DNA from: Mesobacillus subterraneus
GTDB taxonomy: Bacteria; Bacillota; Bacilli; Bacillales; Cytobacillaceae
Assembly (NCBI RefSeq): GCF_020524355.2
Contig: NZ_CP129019.1
Coordinates: 248,001-312,000 of the forward strand
Direction of reading: 5' to 3'
Length of the DNA stretch: 64,000 nt
Part shown: positions 53,077 through 62,748 of the stretch, in pieces
Position numbering within the stretch: position 1 is the stretch's first letter
Layout of the letters: every line of letters starts with the position of its first letter
Program-made: the position numbers and the translations under genes
Notes under the pieces: model-generated
Told to the model about the DNA's origin: nothing
The model's database searches: none
The model's input: the letters and a program-made list of their open reading frames with translations, nothing else

Positions 53077-53994
53077 ATGGAACAACTAATGAGGAACTTT
53101 TTTCTTTTTTTATCAAAAAATAAATTTTTCACAAAAATGGCTAAGAAATATGGTCTTCGTTTAGGGGCAAAACGTTTTGTTTCCGGGGAAACGGTCGAGC
53201 AGTCTGTGGAAGTCATTAAAGAGCTAAACAGAAAGAATCTTGCGGCAACCGTCGATTTTCTTGGGGAATTCGTTGACAATGAAAGAGAAGCGAACGAGAG
53301 AGCAGAAAGTTCAATTGCGATGATCAAGGCGATTGGCTGTGAAAAATTAAATGCTCAGATGAGCGTGAAAATGACTTCACTCGGCTTTGATATTTCTGAA
53401 AAAGTGGTTATGACCAATATGCGTCGAATCATGGATACAGCTAAAGAGAATAATGTATTTGTGACCATCGACATGGAGGACTACGAGCGCTGCCAGAGGA
53501 CTCTGGATATTTTCAAACAGTTAAAGTCTGAATACGACAACATCGGCACGGTCATCCAAGCTTATTTGTACAGGACTGAAAAAGATATTGAGGACCTGAA
53601 TCAATTTTCTCCAAATCTCCGTCTTGTGAAGGGTGCCTATAAAGAGTCACCCGAAGTTGCTTTCCCAGAGAAAAAAGATGTGGATGAGAACTTCAAGAAA
53701 ATCATTAAGATGCATCTGCTGAACGGTAATTATACAGCTGTTGCCTCACACGATGACAATATCATTAACTTCACGAAGGAATTCGCGAAGGCAAATAATA
53801 TCCCAAAAAGCCAGTTCGAGTTCCAGATGCTATTTGGAATCATGCCGGAAAGGCAGCTGCAGCTTGCGGAAGAAGGGTACACGATGCGCGTTTATGTCCC
53901 ATTCGGAACAGACTGGTACGGCTATTTCATGCGCAGGCTGGCAGAACGTCCGGCAAACGTTGCATTTGTTTTAAAAGGAATGTTAAAGAAATAA
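53077..53994 (+). CDS. fadM: Proline dehydrogenase (YusM/FadM)
   Basis: This 305-residue FAD-dependent enzyme oxidises proline to pyrroline-5-carboxylate, or acts in the fad locus as annotated in B. subtilis. It has the TIM-barrel sequence with DMEDYERCQRTLDIFK, and the C-terminal YFMRRLAERPANV contains the substrate-binding RR..ER. AAGGGGAGG precedes the ATG. It has its own terminator, so it is a single unit upstream of the fad operon. Confidence 0.92.
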   Translation: MEQLMRNFFLFLSKNKFFTKMAKKYGLRLGAKRFVSGETVEQSVEVIKELNRKNLAATVDFLGEFVDNEREANERAESSIAMIKAIGCEKLNAQMSVKMTSLGFDISEKVVMTNMRRIMDTAKENNVFVTIDMEDYERCQRTLDIFKQLKSEYDNIGTVIQAYLYRTEKDIEDLNQFSPNLRLVKGAYKESPEVAFPEKKDVDENFKKIIKMHLLNGNYTAVASHDDNIINFTKEFAKANNIPKSQFEFQMLFGIMPERQLQLAEEGYTMRVYVPFGTDWYGYFMRRLAERPANVAFVLKGMLKK

Positions 53995-53999
53995 TGATC

Positions 54000-54034
54000 A
54001 ACAGGCTGACAGATGTCAGCCTGTTTTTTTATTA
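54000..54034 (+). terminator. Terminator of the proline dehydrogenase gene
   Basis: AACAGGCTGACA pairs with TGTCAGCCTGTT around GA, followed by seven Ts. Confidence 0.92.
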
Positions 54035-54073
54035 TTTTTTACAGGAAGGTGTAAAACTCTACTTTGAGAGTTA

Positions 54074-54432
54074 TCCAGCTCCAGCGCCTAGCCTCTCGAG
54101 ACTTGTCTAGCTGCGGCTCCTAACTCCTCGAGACGCTTCGGTCCTGCCAATGAAGTCAGAGAGCGACTGCACTGTCAGGCCATCCAGCGCTTGTCGGAGT
54201 TGGGCAGTCGCCTCCGCATTTCGAGTTGTCTAGTGTCGCCTCCTAGAAACTCCGAAACTTCAACTCCGCCGGCAGAAGCAAAAAGCGCTTCTTTGTCGGA
54301 GTCTCCAGTTTCTGCGTTTCTGGACAGTCGGCTATACTTTTCGATTTCGGTCCGCTCAGGTGAAGTCAAAGAACGACTTCACTGGTCCGCCCTCCAACGC
54401 TTGTCGAGGCTGACCGAGGCGCTTACGCTTTT
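54074..54432. repeat. Long composite Bacillaceae intergenic repeat
   Basis: The 360-bp non-coding block contains at least two CCAGC/CTCGAG modules, starting with CCAGCTCCAGCGCCTAGCC. GCTTGTCGGAG- and GAGGCGCTTACGC-type ends are mixed within it. Parts match the 30541-30670 element (GAAGTCAAAGAACGACTTCACT appears in both, in similar form). It looks like several partial copies fused. Confidence 0.75.
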
Positions 54433-54562
54433 ATTTTTTATACTGGCTATTCTGGCTGTTCTGCTTTCTTTCGCCGCCCTGTCCCATTGACGGGCCAGCA
54501 TTTCCTTTCACACTGGCTGCGCTGACTCCAGCCTTTGACGGATTCTTTTTCAATCTGGCCAT
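54431..54562 (-). CDS. yuzL: YuzL-family small protein
   Basis: The frame encodes a 43-residue basic protein, MARLKKNPSKAGVSAASVKG and so on, ending NSQNSQYKK. It matches the small YuzL family found at the same place between yusN and fadN in Bacillus. GGAGGTAATAAA gives a clear ribosome-binding site before the ATG at 54562. The function is not known; similarity to small spore or DNA-associated basic proteins is only compositional. The end overlaps the repeat block. Confidence 0.85.
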   Translation of the reverse strand: MARLKKNPSKAGVSAASVKGNAGPSMGQGGERKQNSQNSQYKK

Positions 54563-54758
54563 TTTATTACCTCCGTATTTTAAAAAGATAAGAGTAACGC
54601 TTTTTTAGGATATCCAAGTCTGCTGAAATAAGTAGAAGGATTAAAGATTCAAAAAATTTTCTTTTTTCCGCACCTTATTATTGCGGAAATTTTTTAAATA
54701 TTTTATAGTAGTAATTAACAGAACTCATTTATATGCATATTTTTTTTTGATGCAAAAA

Positions 54759-54776
54759 TGAATGAGTATTCATTCA
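54759..54776 (+). promoter_or_regulatory. FadR operator upstream of fadN
   Basis: TGAATGAGTATTCATTCA matches the Bacillus FadR consensus TGAATGAMTANTCATTCA except at one position, and is a near-perfect palindrome. It lies 29 bp before the fadN start, so repression lifted by long-chain acyl-CoA is expected. Confidence 0.85.
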
Positions 54777-54804
54777 AAAAGAGTTAAAGGGGGAGACAAA
54801 TTTG

Positions 54805-57185
54805 ATGCGACAAATTCAAAAGGCAGCGGTGCTTGGTTCAGGTGTCATGGGATCAGGGATTGCCGCACATCTGGCAAACATCGGGATTCCTACATTGCTG
54901 CTTGATATTGTACCTCGGGAATTAACGGAACAGGAAAAAGCGAAAGGCCTTACGCTTGAAGACAAGCAGGTGCGCAACCGGATTAGTGCAGGATCAGTGC
55001 AAAAGTTATTGAAGCAAAAACCGGCACCTTTGGCCTCCAAAAAGAATCTTGCTCTGATAGAAGCGGGCAATTTCGAAGACGATATGGAAAAACTCAAGGA
55101 TGTTGATTGGGTAATCGAAGTAGTTGTTGAAAACCTTGATATAAAAAAGAAAGTTTTTACTGATGTAGATAAATATCGCAAGCAGGGAAGCATCATCAGC
55201 TCTAACACGTCAGGGATTTCTGTCGAGGCAATGGCTGAAGGGCGTTCTGAAGATTTCAGGAAGCATTTCCTGGGCACCCATTTCTTCAACCCGCCGCGCT
55301 ATCTGAAGCTGCTTGAAGTAATCCCTACTAAAGATACGGACCCTGAAGTCCTTTCATTCGTGAAGACTTTCGGTGAAGACAAATTAGGCAAGGGAGTCGT
55401 TGAAGCGAAGGATACACCTAACTTCATCGCCAACCGAATCGGTACTTACGGCTTGCTGGTAACAGTAAGGGAAATGGTGAAAGGCGGCTACAGTGTTGGT
55501 GAAGTTGACTCTGTAACTGGACCAATGATTGGCCGTCCTAAGAGCGCCACATTCCGCACGCTCGATGTCGTCGGTCTTGATACTTTCGCCCATGTTGCGA
55601 AAAACGTGTATGACCAGGTTGATGGGGAAGAAAAGGAAGTCTTTGAAGTTCCAGAGTTCATGAAGAAGATGCTTGAGAACGGCTGGCTAGGAAGCAAGTC
55701 AGGCTAGGGATTCTTCCTGAAGCAGGGCAAAGAGATCCTTGAACTGGATCCGGAAACTCTTGAATACGGACCACGCAAAAAACTGAAGACAGCGTCTACT
55801 GAAATGGCGAAGCAGGAAAAAGGTCTTGCCAATAAAATGAAAGCGCTTGTTTATAGTAATGACCGTGCAGGTGAGCTTTTATGGAATATTTTCAGCCCTG
55901 TGCTCGTTTACTCCGCTGACCTTCTAGGTACGATTGCCGATGATATCGTCGCCGTGGACCGGGCGATGAAGTGGGGATTCGGCTGGGAAATGGGACCTTT
56001 CGAAGCTTGGGATGCACTAGGTGTCGAAAAAGCCATCAGCAAAATGGAGTCTGAAGGCAAGACTGTTCCTGGATGGGTAAAAGAAATGGTCGAGAAAGGC
56101 TTCACTTCATTCTATAAAGAAGAAGATGGCAAGCTGAGCTACTATCACAACGGTGAATACGTAGCTGTAGAAGAAAATCCAAAAGCGATCAACCTGAAGC
56201 TATTGAAAAAGCAAAAAGGCGTCATCAAAAAGAATGGCGGCGCGAGCCTGATCGACCTTGGCGATGGCATCGCATTGCTGGAATTCCACTCACATAGCAA
56301 CTCAATCGGGCCAGACATCCTCCAGATGATCAACTTCGCGATTGATGAAGTGGAAAAGAACTATAGGGCCTTGTCATTGGCAACCAGGGTAAAAACTTCT
56401 CAGTTGGTGCAAACCTGGCCATGATTCTGATGGAAGCGCAAGACGATAACATTTGGGATCTTGATATGGTCGTTCGCCAATTCCAGCAGACGACGATGAA
56501 AATCAAGTACTCTTCTAAGCCGGTTGTAGCTGCACCATTCGGAATGACGCTTGGCGGAGGCGCTGAAATGTGCTTGCCGGCAGCGCATATCCAGGCTTCT
56601 ATGGAAACATATATGGGACTTGTTGAAGCCGGTGTAGGCCTGATTCCTGGCGGCGGGGGTAACAAGGAGCTTTACATCAAGCATCTTGAAGGACTGCCAA
56701 AAGGCGTGGATTTCGACCTTCAAAAAGTTGCGAATAAAGTATTTGAAACGATCGCAATGGCTAAAGTCTCCACTTCTGGAGAAGAAGCTCGCGATAATAA
56801 CTTCCTGAATGAAGCAGATGGCATCAGCGTGAACAGCGATCACCTGTTATATGATGCGAAACAGGCTGCATTGAATTTATATGAAAGCGGTTATAAAGCA
56901 CCGGTGAGAAAGAAAGTACCTGTCACTGGGGAGCCAGGCTATGCAACTCTGCTTCTGGGTGCCCAAACTATGCAACTGTCAGGTTACATTTCTGAGCATG
57001 ACTTGAAAATCGCGAAGAAACTAGCGTATGTTATCGCCGGCGGAAAAGTGCCATACGGAACCGAGGTAGATGAGCAATACTTACTCGACCTAGAAAGAGA
57101 AGCTTTCTTGAGCCTTGTGGCAGAGCCGAAATCTCAGCAGCGCATGCAGCATATGCTCGTAAAAGGCAAGCCATTGCGCAACTAA
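54805..57185 (+). pseudogene. fadN: FadN, 3-hydroxyacyl-CoA dehydrogenase/enoyl-CoA hydratase, two lesions
   Basis: The gene would encode about 793 residues: an NAD-binding dehydrogenase half (VLGSGVMGSGIAAHLANIG at the start, HFFNPPRYLKLLEVIP) and a C-terminal enoyl-CoA hydratase half. Two lesions are visible. TAG at 55705-55707 interrupts SG-*-GFF, where family sequences have Q (CAG to TAG). One base is missing near 56367-56372, in the GGGCCTTG run; restoring it joins NYRAL to VIGNQGKNFSVGAN. Length is one base short of a multiple of three. Neighbouring fadA and fadE are intact. AAAGGGGGAG precedes ATG 54805. Confidence 0.9.
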
Positions 57186-57245
57186 TAGATTGATAGCTTA
57201 AAAGGGAACTATACAAATAACATCCGAGGAAAGAGAGGGAATGAG

Positions 57246-58421
57246 ATGAGAGAAGCGGTAATCGTAGCCGGAGCCCGGACACCGGTCGGAAAAGCAAAAA
57301 AAGGAACTCTTGCTAATGTCCGCCCTGATGATCTTGGAGCTCTTGTAGTAAGAGAAACTCTAAAACGAGCAGGCAATTATGAAGGGAATATTGATGATTT
57401 GATCATCGGCTGTGCAATGCCAGAAGCAGAGCAAGGGTTGAATATGGCGCGGAATATCGGCGCACTTGCCGGACTGTCACATGAAGTGCCGGCAATCACA
57501 ATCAACCGTTATTGCTCTTCAGGACTGCAGGCGATTGCGAATGCATCGGAGAGAATCATGCTTGGGCATGCAGACACCATCATTGCTGGAGGAGCGGAAT
57601 CAATGAGCCTGGTGCCAATGATGGGCCACGTTGTCCGCCCGAATGCGAAGCTGGCTGAAACAGCTCCGCAATATTATATGGGAATGGGCCATACAGCAGA
57701 GGAAGTTGCCAAAAAGTACGGCATTTCCCGTGAGGAGCAGGACGCTTTTGCTGTAAGAAGCCATCAGCGCGCGGCAAAAGCAATCCAGGAAGGCAAATTC
57801 GAGGATGAGATCGTTCCAGTCGATGTAACCCTCCGTTCAGTAGGAAAAGACAATAAGCTTGTTGAAAAGACAATCCAATTCAAACAGGATGAAGGGGTAC
57901 GCCCAGATACAAATCTCGAAGCACTTGCGAAACTGCGCCCGGCCTTCAATGTTAAAGGTACAGTAACTGCAGGGAATTCTTCACAGACTAGTGACGGAGC
58001 AGCGGCTGTCATGGTCATGGACCGTGAAAAGGCTGAATCTCTTGGCTTGAAGCCGCTTGCGAAATTCCGCTCATTTGCACTTGGCGGAGTACCGCCTGAA
58101 ATCATGGGAATCGGTCCTGTGGTAGCAATTCCTAAAGCATTGAAGCTTGCTGGTCTGCAAGTCTCAGATATTGGTGTATTCGAACTGAACGAAGCATTCG
58201 CTTCGCAATCTATTCAGGTAATTCGTGAACTGGGCCTTGATGAAGATAAGGTCAATGTGAACGGCGGAGCAATCGCGTTGGGCCACCCGCTGGGAACAAC
58301 TGGAGCGAAACTGACTTTGACCGTGATTCATGAAATGAAACGAAGAAACGAGCAGTTCGGTGTCGTTACAATGTGTATCGGCGGCGGAATGGGTGCAGCT
58401 GGAGTCTTTGAACTTTTATAA
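57246..58421 (+). CDS. fadA: Acetyl-CoA acyltransferase (3-ketothiolase)
   Basis: This 391-residue thiolase performs the last step of beta-oxidation, cleaving 3-ketoacyl-CoA. The nucleophile Cys90 lies in [11 protein letters not shown]. Late motifs are [15 protein letters not shown] (His) and the second Cys in [10 protein letters not shown]. The ATG follows AGAGAGGG. It forms an operon with fadN and fadE, the order of B. subtilis. It should be induced by FadR release. Confidence 0.95.
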   Translation: MREAVIVAGARTPVGKAKKGTLANVRPDDLGALVVRETLKRAGNYEGNIDDLIIGCAMPEAEQGLNMARNIGALAGLSHEVPAITINRYCSSGLQAIANASERIMLGHADTIIAGGAESMSLVPMMGHVVRPNAKLAETAPQYYMGMGHTAEEVAKKYGISREEQDAFAVRSHQRAAKAIQEGKFEDEIVPVDVTLRSVGKDNKLVEKTIQFKQDEGVRPDTNLEALAKLRPAFNVKGTVTAGNSSQTSDGAAAVMVMDREKAESLGLKPLAKFRSFALGGVPPEIMGIGPVVAIPKALKLAGLQVSDIGVFELNEAFASQSIQVIRELGLDEDKVNVNGGAIALGHPLGTTGAKLTLTVIHEMKRRNEQFGVVTMCIGGGMGAAGVFELL

Positions 58422-58490
58422 AAGGGTCTATCCCTTCGAAGCTAAATATATAAAAGTTAATGCGAAAACAGCGATAACAAATTAATACAT

Positions 58491-58511
58491 GGAGGGGCTT
58501 TAGCCCCTCCC
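58491..58511 (+). terminator. Hairpin between fadA and fadE
   Basis: GGAGGGGCT pairs with AGCCCCTCC around TT, 25-45 nt before the fadE start. No T-run follows, so it may be a processing or stability element rather than a terminator. Confidence 0.6.
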
Positions 58512-58535
58512 CATAATGGACAGGAGGAACAATAA

Positions 58536-60320
58536 ATGGGTAACCAAACAGAAAAGCTTGTAAAAGGCGGAAGCTTCTTAATCGAAGATGTAACATACGA
58601 CCACGTTTTCACTCCAGAGGATTACACTGATGAGCATAAAATGATCGCAAAAACAACGGAGGACTTCGTCACAAACGAAGTATTGCCTCAGGTTGAATAT
58701 ATCGAGCAGCATGAGTTTGACCGCACTGTAAAACTGTTGAAGGAAGCTGGAGAGCTCGGCCTTCTTGGCGCAGACGTTCCTGAAGAATACGGCGGATTGA
58801 GCCTTGATAAAATCAGCTCAGCTTTGATCGCAGAGAAAATGGCCGTTGCAGGCGGTTTCTCAATCTCCCACGGTGCACACGTAGGAATCGGTTCATTGCC
58901 AATCGTGCTTTTCGGTAATGAAGAGCAAAAGCAAAAATACCTTCCTCCATTGGCAACTGGCGAAAAGCTTGCAGCCTACGCACTTACTGAGCCTGGTTCA
59001 GGTTCAGACGCATTAGGGGCAAAGACAACAGCTAAGCTGAATGCGGAAGGCACTCACTATGTACTTAACGGCGAAAAGCAATGGATCACAAACGCTGGCT
59101 TTGCAGATGTATTCGTTGTGTATGCAAAGATCGATGGCGAACAGTTCACAGCTTTCATTGTTGAAAGAGAATACCCTGGAGTATCAGTAGGCGCAGAAGA
59201 AAAGAAAATGGGGATCAAGAGCTCTTCTACACGTACATTGATCCTTGAAGATGCTCAAGTACCTGTGGAAAACCTTCTTGGTGAAGCAGGAAAAGGGCAC
59301 CTTATCGCCTTCAATATCCTGAACATTGGACGTTATAAATTGGGAGTAGGCGCAACTGGCGGTGCCAAGCAGGCATTCGGCCTGACTGTAAAGTATGCGA
59401 ACCAGCGTCAGCAGTTCAAAACACCTATTTCCCAGTTCAATCTTACAAAAGAGAAGCTTGCGACAATGGCTTCGAAAATCTATGCAACTGAGAGCTCTGT
59501 ATACCGTACAGTAGGCTTGTTCGAAGAAAGAATGAACCAGTTGTCTGATGAAGAAATCAATAACGGCAAAGCAGTTGCTGACTCAATTGCTGAGTACGCG
59601 ATCGAGTGCTCAATGAACAAAGTGTTCGCAACCGAAACTCTTGACTATGTTGTAGATGAAGGTGTTCAGATCCACGGTGGATACGGCTTCATGCAGGAGT
59701 ATGAAATCGAAAGAGCTTACCGTGATTCAAGAATCAACCGTATTTTCGAAGGCACAAACGAAATCAACCGCCTGTTGGTGCCAGGTACATTCCTTCGTAA
59801 AGCAATGAAGGGCGAGCTTCCATTATTGCAAAAAGCACAGCAGCTTCAAGAAGAACTGATGATGCTTATGCCTGAAGAGCCAGGTGATGAGCCGTTGGCA
59901 CAGGAGAAATACCTTGTGAAAAACGCGAAGAAAATCGGCTTGCTTGCTGCTGGCCTGGCAGCTCAGAAGTTTGGAAAAGCATTGGAAAAAGAGCAAGAAA
60001 TCCTTGTTAATATCGCGGATATCATCTCAAATGCTTATTCAATGGAATCTGCTGTTCTTCGTACAGAAAAGGCTATCGCTAAAGATGGAGTTGAAAAGAG
60101 CAAGCAGAAGCTTCTTTACACACAAATCTTCTGCCAGGAAGCATTCCATGAAATCGAGCGTGACGCGAGAGAAACTCTTGTTGCAACAGAAGAAGGAGAC
60201 GCTCTTCGCATGCTGACTTCAGCTTTGCGCAAGTTCACAAGGCACACTCCAATCAATGTGATCGCGAAGAAACGTGAAGCATCTGAAAAGCTGATCGAAG
60301 CAGAGCGTTTTATCGTTTAA
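58536..60320 (+). CDS. fadE: Acyl-CoA dehydrogenase
   Basis: This 594-residue flavoenzyme makes the trans-2-enoyl-CoA in the first step of beta-oxidation. The N-terminal helical and middle beta domains (ALTEPGSGSDALG at about 150-162, GITNAGFADV-like beta strand) and the C-terminal helical domain are all present. RIFEGTNEINRLL is the classical acyl-CoA dehydrogenase signature. A roughly 190-residue C-terminal extension, as in YusJ, follows. AGGAGG precedes the ATG. It is the third gene of the fad operon. Confidence 0.94.
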   Translation: MGNQTEKLVKGGSFLIEDVTYDHVFTPEDYTDEHKMIAKTTEDFVTNEVLPQVEYIEQHEFDRTVKLLKEAGELGLLGADVPEEYGGLSLDKISSALIAEKMAVAGGFSISHGAHVGIGSLPIVLFGNEEQKQKYLPPLATGEKLAAYALTEPGSGSDALGAKTTAKLNAEGTHYVLNGEKQWITNAGFADVFVVYAKIDGEQFTAFIVEREYPGVSVGAEEKKMGIKSSSTRTLILEDAQVPVENLLGEAGKGHLIAFNILNIGRYKLGVGATGGAKQAFGLTVKYANQRQQFKTPISQFNLTKEKLATMASKIYATESSVYRTVGLFEERMNQLSDEEINNGKAVADSIAEYAIECSMNKVFATETLDYVVDEGVQIHGGYGFMQEYEIERAYRDSRINRIFEGTNEINRLLVPGTFLRKAMKGELPLLQKAQQLQEELMMLMPEEPGDEPLAQEKYLVKNAKKIGLLAAGLAAQKFGKALEKEQEILVNIADIISNAYSMESAVLRTEKAIAKDGVEKSKQKLLYTQIFCQEAFHEIERDARETLVATEEGDALRMLTSALRKFTRHTPINVIAKKREASEKLIEAERFIV

Positions 60321-60338
60321 TCCAGAACTATCTCGAAC

Positions 60339-60376
60339 ACTTCTCCTGCTTTTTCAGGAGAAGTGTTTCATTTTTT
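60339..60376 (+). terminator. Terminator of the fad operon
   Basis: CACTTCTCCTG pairs with CAGGAGAAGTG around CTTTTT, followed by a T-rich tail. Confidence 0.85.
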
Positions 60377-60547
60377 AAAACACCTTTTAATTCATGCAGG
60401 AATTTCGCGGATTATGTTGAATAAAGTAATGGATGCCGAAATATCGGGGAAATTAAACACGGAATGTTGGTGCTTTTCAGCCCTATTATGTTACTATCCG
60501 ATTAGAGGGTTTCATTAATGGGATACTAGCAAAGGGTGGTGAAAAAT

Positions 60548-60904
60548 ATGGCAAAGACGTTTTATTGGTACCCTAAATGCGGTACATGCAGGAACGCCAA
60601 AAAATGGTTGGACCAGCATGAAGTGGACTATAATGCAATACATATTGTCGAAACTCCGCCTTCCCAATCCCAGCTTAAAGAAATGCTGGACAAAAGTGGC
60701 ATCGATATTAAGAAATTTTTCAATACGAGCTGCCAGAAGTATAGGGAACTGGGGATGAAAGACAAAATCAAGACTGCATCAGAAAGTGAGCTGCTGGAAC
60801 TGCTTGCATCTGATGGCATGCTCATCAAACGCCCGCTGATGACAGACGGGGAAAAAGTAACTGTAGGTTTCAAAGAGGAAGAATTCAAAAATGCCTGGCT
60901 GTAA
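60548..60904 (+). CDS. yusI: ArsC/Spx-like thioredoxin-fold protein (YusI)
   Basis: This 118-residue protein has the ArsC/Spx fold with the active-site CGTCR near the N-terminus (YPKCGTCRNAKKW) and the RPLMTDGEK region. It resembles B. subtilis YusI. Unlike Spx, it shows no clear RNA polymerase-binding features, so it may be a reductase. ATG 60548 follows AAAGGGTGG. It begins the yusI-gcvH-yusG-yusF-yusE order. Confidence 0.88.
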   Translation: MAKTFYWYPKCGTCRNAKKWLDQHEVDYNAIHIVETPPSQSQLKEMLDKSGIDIKKFFNTSCQKYRELGMKDKIKTASESELLELLASDGMLIKRPLMTDGEKVTVGFKEEEFKNAWL

Positions 60905-60957
60905 TTTTGGTCCCATCGATATTAATCGATAGAGATATACAATTGGAGGGATAGTCA

Positions 60958-61338
60958 ATGAATGCACCGAAAGAGTTGCGTTATTCTGAAGAACACGAAT
61001 GGGTAAAAGTTGAAGGAGAAAAGGTTCGCATCGGAATCACGGATTTCGCTCAATCCGAACTTGGAGACATCGTTTTCGTCGAACTGCCAGAAGTAGGCGA
61101 CAAAATCACTGTTGACCAGCCATTCGGAAGTGTAGAATCCGTTAAAACAGTATCCGAGCTTTATGCTCCAGTAAGCGGCAAGGTAGTGGAAATCAACGAA
61201 GAGTTAAATGACAGCCCTGAATTTGTTAATGAATCTCCATACGAAAAAGCATGGATGGTTACTGTTGAACTATCTGACAACAGTGAAGTAGAAAAGCTTA
61301 TGACAGCTGAACAATATGAAGAGATGATCAAAGAATAA
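60958..61338 (+). CDS. gcvH: Glycine cleavage system H protein
   Basis: This 126-residue lipoyl carrier shuttles the methylamine intermediate among the P, T and L proteins. The lipoylated Lys63 lies in [12 protein letters not shown]. In Bacillus it also hands lipoate to other enzymes through LipL. TTGGAGGG precedes the ATG. It lies between yusI and yusG, as in B. subtilis, away from gcvT and gcvP. Confidence 0.96.
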   Translation: MNAPKELRYSEEHEWVKVEGEKVRIGITDFAQSELGDIVFVELPEVGDKITVDQPFGSVESVKTVSELYAPVSGKVVEINEELNDSPEFVNESPYEKAWMVTVELSDNSEVEKLMTAEQYEEMIKE

Positions 61339-61347
61339 ATTTTACTG

Positions 61348-61374
61348 ACGCCTTGATGTTCAAGGCGTTTTCTA
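61348..61374 (+). terminator. Terminator of gcvH
   Basis: ACGCCTTGA pairs with TCAAGGCGT around TGT, then TTTTCT. Confidence 0.85.
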
Positions 61375-61481
61375 ATTCCCCCAGCATAAACTCCTTTTTT
61401 TACTTCTTCTTTTTACCATCAATTCATTCTCTGAATTCGGACAAGCTAAAAGTAATCAACTATCGAAAAAGGGTGAAAATC

Positions 61482-61721
61482 ATGACTTTGAACAAACAAA
61501 AACTCGATATAACAGACAGAGTGACAGGAAAGCTTGAAAACGGACAGATACGGCTTTACCTAGAAAACGAACACATTGGATCCATAGAACTGCCAGGAGG
61601 AATGCAGATGAAATTGGAGCATCACTTTGAGGCTGAACAGAATAAGATTTACCAGCATGTATCAGTGCCGGATCAATCAGAACCTCGGTATACTGATTGT
61701 GATGAAGGTGGCTGGTGTTAA
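61482..61721 (+). CDS. yusG: YusG-family protein (DUF2553)
   Basis: This 79-residue protein resembles B. subtilis YusG (DUF2553), function unknown. It has a beta-rich centre (LENGQIRLYLENEHIGSIEL) and ends in DEGGWC. I choose ATG 61482, which has AAAGGGTG, over an earlier in-frame start with a hydrophobic leader that has no ribosome-binding site. A terminator follows. Confidence 0.82.
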   Translation: MTLNKQKLDITDRVTGKLENGQIRLYLENEHIGSIELPGGMQMKLEHHFEAEQNKIYQHVSVPDQSEPRYTDCDEGGWC

Positions 61722-61728
61722 GGAAATC

Positions 61729-61761
61729 CAAACAGCGGCCAACCATGCCGCTGTTTTTTCT
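61729..61761 (+). terminator. Terminator of yusG
   Basis: AAACAGCGGC pairs with GCCGCTGTTT around a short loop, followed by TTTT. Confidence 0.85.
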
Positions 61762-61932
61762 ATGCATCAACATATATATATCAGCAGCGTTCCTTTAAGC
61801 AGGCTAGTCTAATTTTTTGCAATCTCCTCTAAAAACAGTGACAATAGAAATATGAACATAACAGCACAAATTCAATACTCATGTTTATAATACTGTAAGG
61901 TAGTTATCTCTGGTGCATAGGTGGTTATGACG

Positions 61933-62283
61933 ATGGACGAAAATCACAAGGTGATCATAGTGGAGGGCTCGTCAGACAAAAAGAAAGTTCAAGCTGTGCT
62001 AAATGAACCGGTTGAAATTATTTGTACAAATGGGACGATTGGTGTCTCGAAGCTCGACGAACTAATTGACTCCCTTTTTGATAAAGATGTTTATATTTTG
62101 GTGGACGCGGATGCGTCAGGGGAAAAGCTCCGGAAGCAATTCAAGAGAGAGTTTCCAGAAGCGCACCATTTATATATCGACAGAATGTACAGGGAAGTGG
62201 CTACGGCACCCGAAAATCATCTTGCTACAGTTTTAATCGGAGCAAATATCGATGTTCATGCAGAGTATTTAGAAAAAGGATGA
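61933..62283 (+). CDS. yusF: Toprim-domain protein YusF
   Basis: This 116-residue protein has a Toprim fold: VIIVEGSSDKKKVQ carries the Glu of the catalytic loop and VDADASGEKLRKQF the Asp pair, as in small primase-like or RNase M5-type proteins. The exact reaction of YusF is not known. ATG 61933 lies 8 nt after GGTGG; ATG 61927 and GTG 61921 are too close. It is followed by the thioredoxin-like yusE gene after 6 nt. Confidence 0.85.
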   Translation: MDENHKVIIVEGSSDKKKVQAVLNEPVEIICTNGTIGVSKLDELIDSLFDKDVYILVDADASGEKLRKQFKREFPEAHHLYIDRMYREVATAPENHLATVLIGANIDVHAEYLEKG

Positions 62284-62289
62284 CGGTAG

Positions 62290-62601
62290 ATGGAAGAATG
62301 GACTAAGGGAGAGATGGAAAACTTCCTGGAGGAAGACCGAACAGGTTACCTATACTTTTACACGCCAATGTGCGGAACTTGTCAGGTGGCAAGTAAGATG
62401 CTAACTGTAATAGAGCAGCTATTACCTGATGTACCCTCAGGGAAAACTGACTTAAATTACTTGCCTGAAATGGCGGAACGATTTGGAATTGAGAGTGTTC
62501 CATGTCTGATTGTATTAAAAAACGGAGAGGTGCAGGAGAAAATCTATGCTTTTCAGTCTGTTCCTTATCTTTTCGAAAAACTAAAAGAGTTAAAAGTGTA
62601 A
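62290..62601 (+). CDS. yusE: Thioredoxin-like protein YusE
   Basis: This 103-residue protein has a thioredoxin fold with active site CGTC (Cys28-Cys31) and the cis-proline region ESVPCLIVLKNG. It is probably a thiol-disulfide oxidoreductase in the cytoplasm. It lies 6 nt after yusF and a terminator follows, so the two are one operon. The substrate is unknown. Confidence 0.88.
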   Translation: MEEWTKGEMENFLEEDRTGYLYFYTPMCGTCQVASKMLTVIEQLLPDVPSGKTDLNYLPEMAERFGIESVPCLIVLKNGEVQEKIYAFQSVPYLFEKLKELKV

Positions 62602-62603
62602 TT

Positions 62604-62629
62604 AAGCGGCTTAGCCGTTTTTTTTTGTA
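62604..62629 (+). terminator. Terminator of yusF-yusE
   Basis: CGGC pairs with GCCG around TTA, followed by eight Ts. The stem is short but the T-run is strong. Confidence 0.7.
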
Positions 62630-62748
62630 TTTAATTCGTTTAGTCATTACAAAAATTTTTTACTTAGCTGAATTAACCTTAAAACATTTACATATCGTTC
62701 CAAAAATATTATATTTAGGTTATCGAAATAATTGAGGAGCGAAATAAA

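Noticed and set aside
55705..55707. TAG read as an amino acid (amber recoding) in fadN, as also seen in the DUF2188 and DUF7916 remnants
   Set aside because: TAG ends normal genes here, including rnr and the PTS gene, and fadN has a separate frameshift, so decay or error is simpler.
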